From NCBI GenBank assembly GCA_945901965.1, contig CAMDMN010000145.1, forward strand, positions 1 to 5,916: a DNA stretch of 5,916 nt, written 5' to 3'. The notes under the pieces are model-generated. The model was not told where the DNA came from and did no database searches. It was given only the letters and a program-made list of their open reading frames with translations. The DNA comes from Legionella genomosp. 1 (GTDB taxonomy: Bacteria > Pseudomonadota > Gammaproteobacteria > Legionellales > Legionellaceae). Shown here in pieces: positions 4,757 through 5,916 of the stretch (positions within the stretch are counted from its first letter, which is position 1; each line of letters begins with the position of its first letter). A program made the position numbers and the translations under genes.

Positions 4757-5916
4757 TTATTGTTTTAATCCCAATGAAGCGTGCTCTAATGTAGTTTCAA
4801 AAGATAAACTTCTCGCATGAAAACCATACCGTTGTAATCCACTCTTAGCACTCGTTCCTTTCTTTCCTAATTCAGAAGATGTAAGCGCACCCACAGACTT
4901 AAGTAGATCCACAACAACTCCATGATTATTTTTAATGGCCCAGTCTAAAGGAGTTAACCTATTATCATCATAAAATCGATCATCAGTTAGATCTAACTTG
5001 GTCTGCGGATTCATATGAACCTTTTTCTCTAACAAATAGGCCACAATGTCATAATTCCCCGATGCTGCTGCCCACAATAACGGCGTTTGATTATATTCAT
5101 CTTTCACATGAGCAAGACCTGGTGATAGAGAAATAAATGCCTTAACTTCTTCCAATAGGCCGAATTTAGCTGCCACATGAATGGCATGCGTGTATTTTTG
5201 TATAATTCCTTCAAGCCGAACCCTTTCTGGCTGAAGTAGATAAGGCATATGCTCTACATCAATCCCATTATAAGGATCATCTTCACTAGGATTATCTGAT
5301 ACAAAAGCTTTAAGCTTGGTTAATAGTGCGGTGGTAATTTCAAACTTTAAGTTAAGGGATAAAAGGGGAACTATAGCCTCTAATTTAATTTTATGCATAG
5401 GATCAAGCTTTATAAATAATAATAATTGCTCCATTATCTCTTTGGTTACTTTAACCTTCCGTCGGGATAACAAATCAATAGCCATAAGAGCTTTGCCAGA
5501 AAGATATTCATCTTTTATATCTTCTGGTGGAAGAGATATCTCTAACCACAACAACGCACTAGTAACAAGTATTGTCAGAGGTGCATTACTTCTGTATTTA
5601 TTCAAGTATTCAAACATTAACTCCGTTCCATCGCGTAATTGACGCTCCGTAGCAATAGAACCACGACGCAAAGCATAATCAACATCAATACAAAAAATAT
5701 CCCCATTAAACTTACGAAAATTATCTGTGACATAAGAATCAGCAATAATAGTTCGATCATTTTTATAAATAGCTAATACCTTATTGGCAATTTCCTCATC
5801 GGTAGGAATTTCCTTTCCTAAATAAGGCGCAACCCAGCCATTTTTGACCAAAAAAGCCGGATAAGTGGGATTTAATGTATTCCATTTTCTGACAGCCCGA
5901 TTATATTCACTTAAAA
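4757..5916 (-). CDS. Ankyrin-repeat protein, 5' end beyond the window
   Basis: The minus-strand frame is open from its stop (4757-4759) to the window edge. The apparent start at 5851 is only a TTG with in-frame sequence (NPTYPAFL) reading on upstream, so the gene is partial with at least 385 residues visible. Counted from 5851, residues 1-215 have no repeat I recognise and contain NDRTIIADSYVTDNF (31-45) and IDVDYALRRGSIATERQ (55-71). Three ankyrin repeats follow: about 222-250 (HAIHVAAKFGLLEEVKAFI), 254-284 (NQTPLLWAAASGNYDIVAYL) and 297-324 (LTPLDWAIKNNHGVVVDLL). A short polar C-terminal tail ends in GLKQ. Ankyrin repeats bind proteins and in intracellular gammaproteobacteria often mark secreted effectors, but no secretion signal is demonstrable. 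It is transcribed convergently toward cstA-ybdD. Confidence 0.85.
   Translation of the reverse strand, partial: LSEYNRAVRKWNTLNPTYPAFLVKNGWVAPYLGKEIPTDEEIANKVLAIYKNDRTIIADSYVTDNFRKFNGDIFCIDVDYALRRGSIATERQLRDGTELMFEYLNKYRSNAPLTILVTSALLWLEISLPPEDIKDEYLSGKALMAIDLLSRRKVKVTKEIMEQLLLFIKLDPMHKIKLEAIVPLLSLNLKFEITTALLTKLKAFVSDNPSEDDPYNGIDVEHMPYLLQPERVRLEGIIQKYTHAIHVAAKFGLLEEVKAFISLSPGLAHVKDEYNQTPLLWAAASGNYDIVAYLLEKKVHMNPQTKLDLTDDRFYDDNRLTPLDWAIKNNHGVVVDLLKSVGALTSSELGKKGTSAKSGLQRYGFHARSLSFETTLEHASLGLKQ

Overview
The window is AT-rich DNA from a gammaproteobacterium. The TatA, TatB and CstA/YbdD proteins all resemble gammaproteobacterial versions. The ankyrin protein, the acidic-tailed orphan protein and the abundant short palindromic repeats fit a host-associated lineage such as the Legionellales/Coxiellaceae, but that placement is inference and no marker gene fixes it.

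Layout. Positions 1-324 hold no gene. They contain a fragment of a dispersed repeat (9-46), a 21-bp tandem repeat and a perfect 27-bp inverted repeat. A tight tatA-tatB pair follows (325-486 and 483-704, sharing ATGA). It encodes very short forms of the twin-arginine translocase subunits, and tatC is not present. Next is an unrecognised 320-residue soluble protein (814-1776) with an Ala-rich helical start, Pro-rich linkers and a Glu/Asp-rich tail. A back-to-back REP-like palindrome overlaps its stop codon. After a non-coding stretch with a hairpin near the start codon comes cstA (2080-4146), a CstA/BtsT-type carbon-starvation/pyruvate transporter. Its usual small partner ybdD (4163-4555) follows. 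A second repeat-rich stretch (4557-4706) comes next, then a minus-strand ankyrin-repeat gene (4757 to the window end) whose reading frame runs off the edge.

The two functional units are the Tat export pair and the cstA-ybdD transport pair. The most notable observation is that ybdD appears to carry a palindromic repeat in frame near its N-terminus. A second copy of that repeat lies upstream of tatA. The element adds about 48 codons and roughly doubles the usual length of about 65 residues, while the conserved YbdD core and the terminal Arg-Cys-Cys are intact. Several repeat families abut or overlap gene ends here, so repeat spread has visibly shaped gene boundaries in this region.
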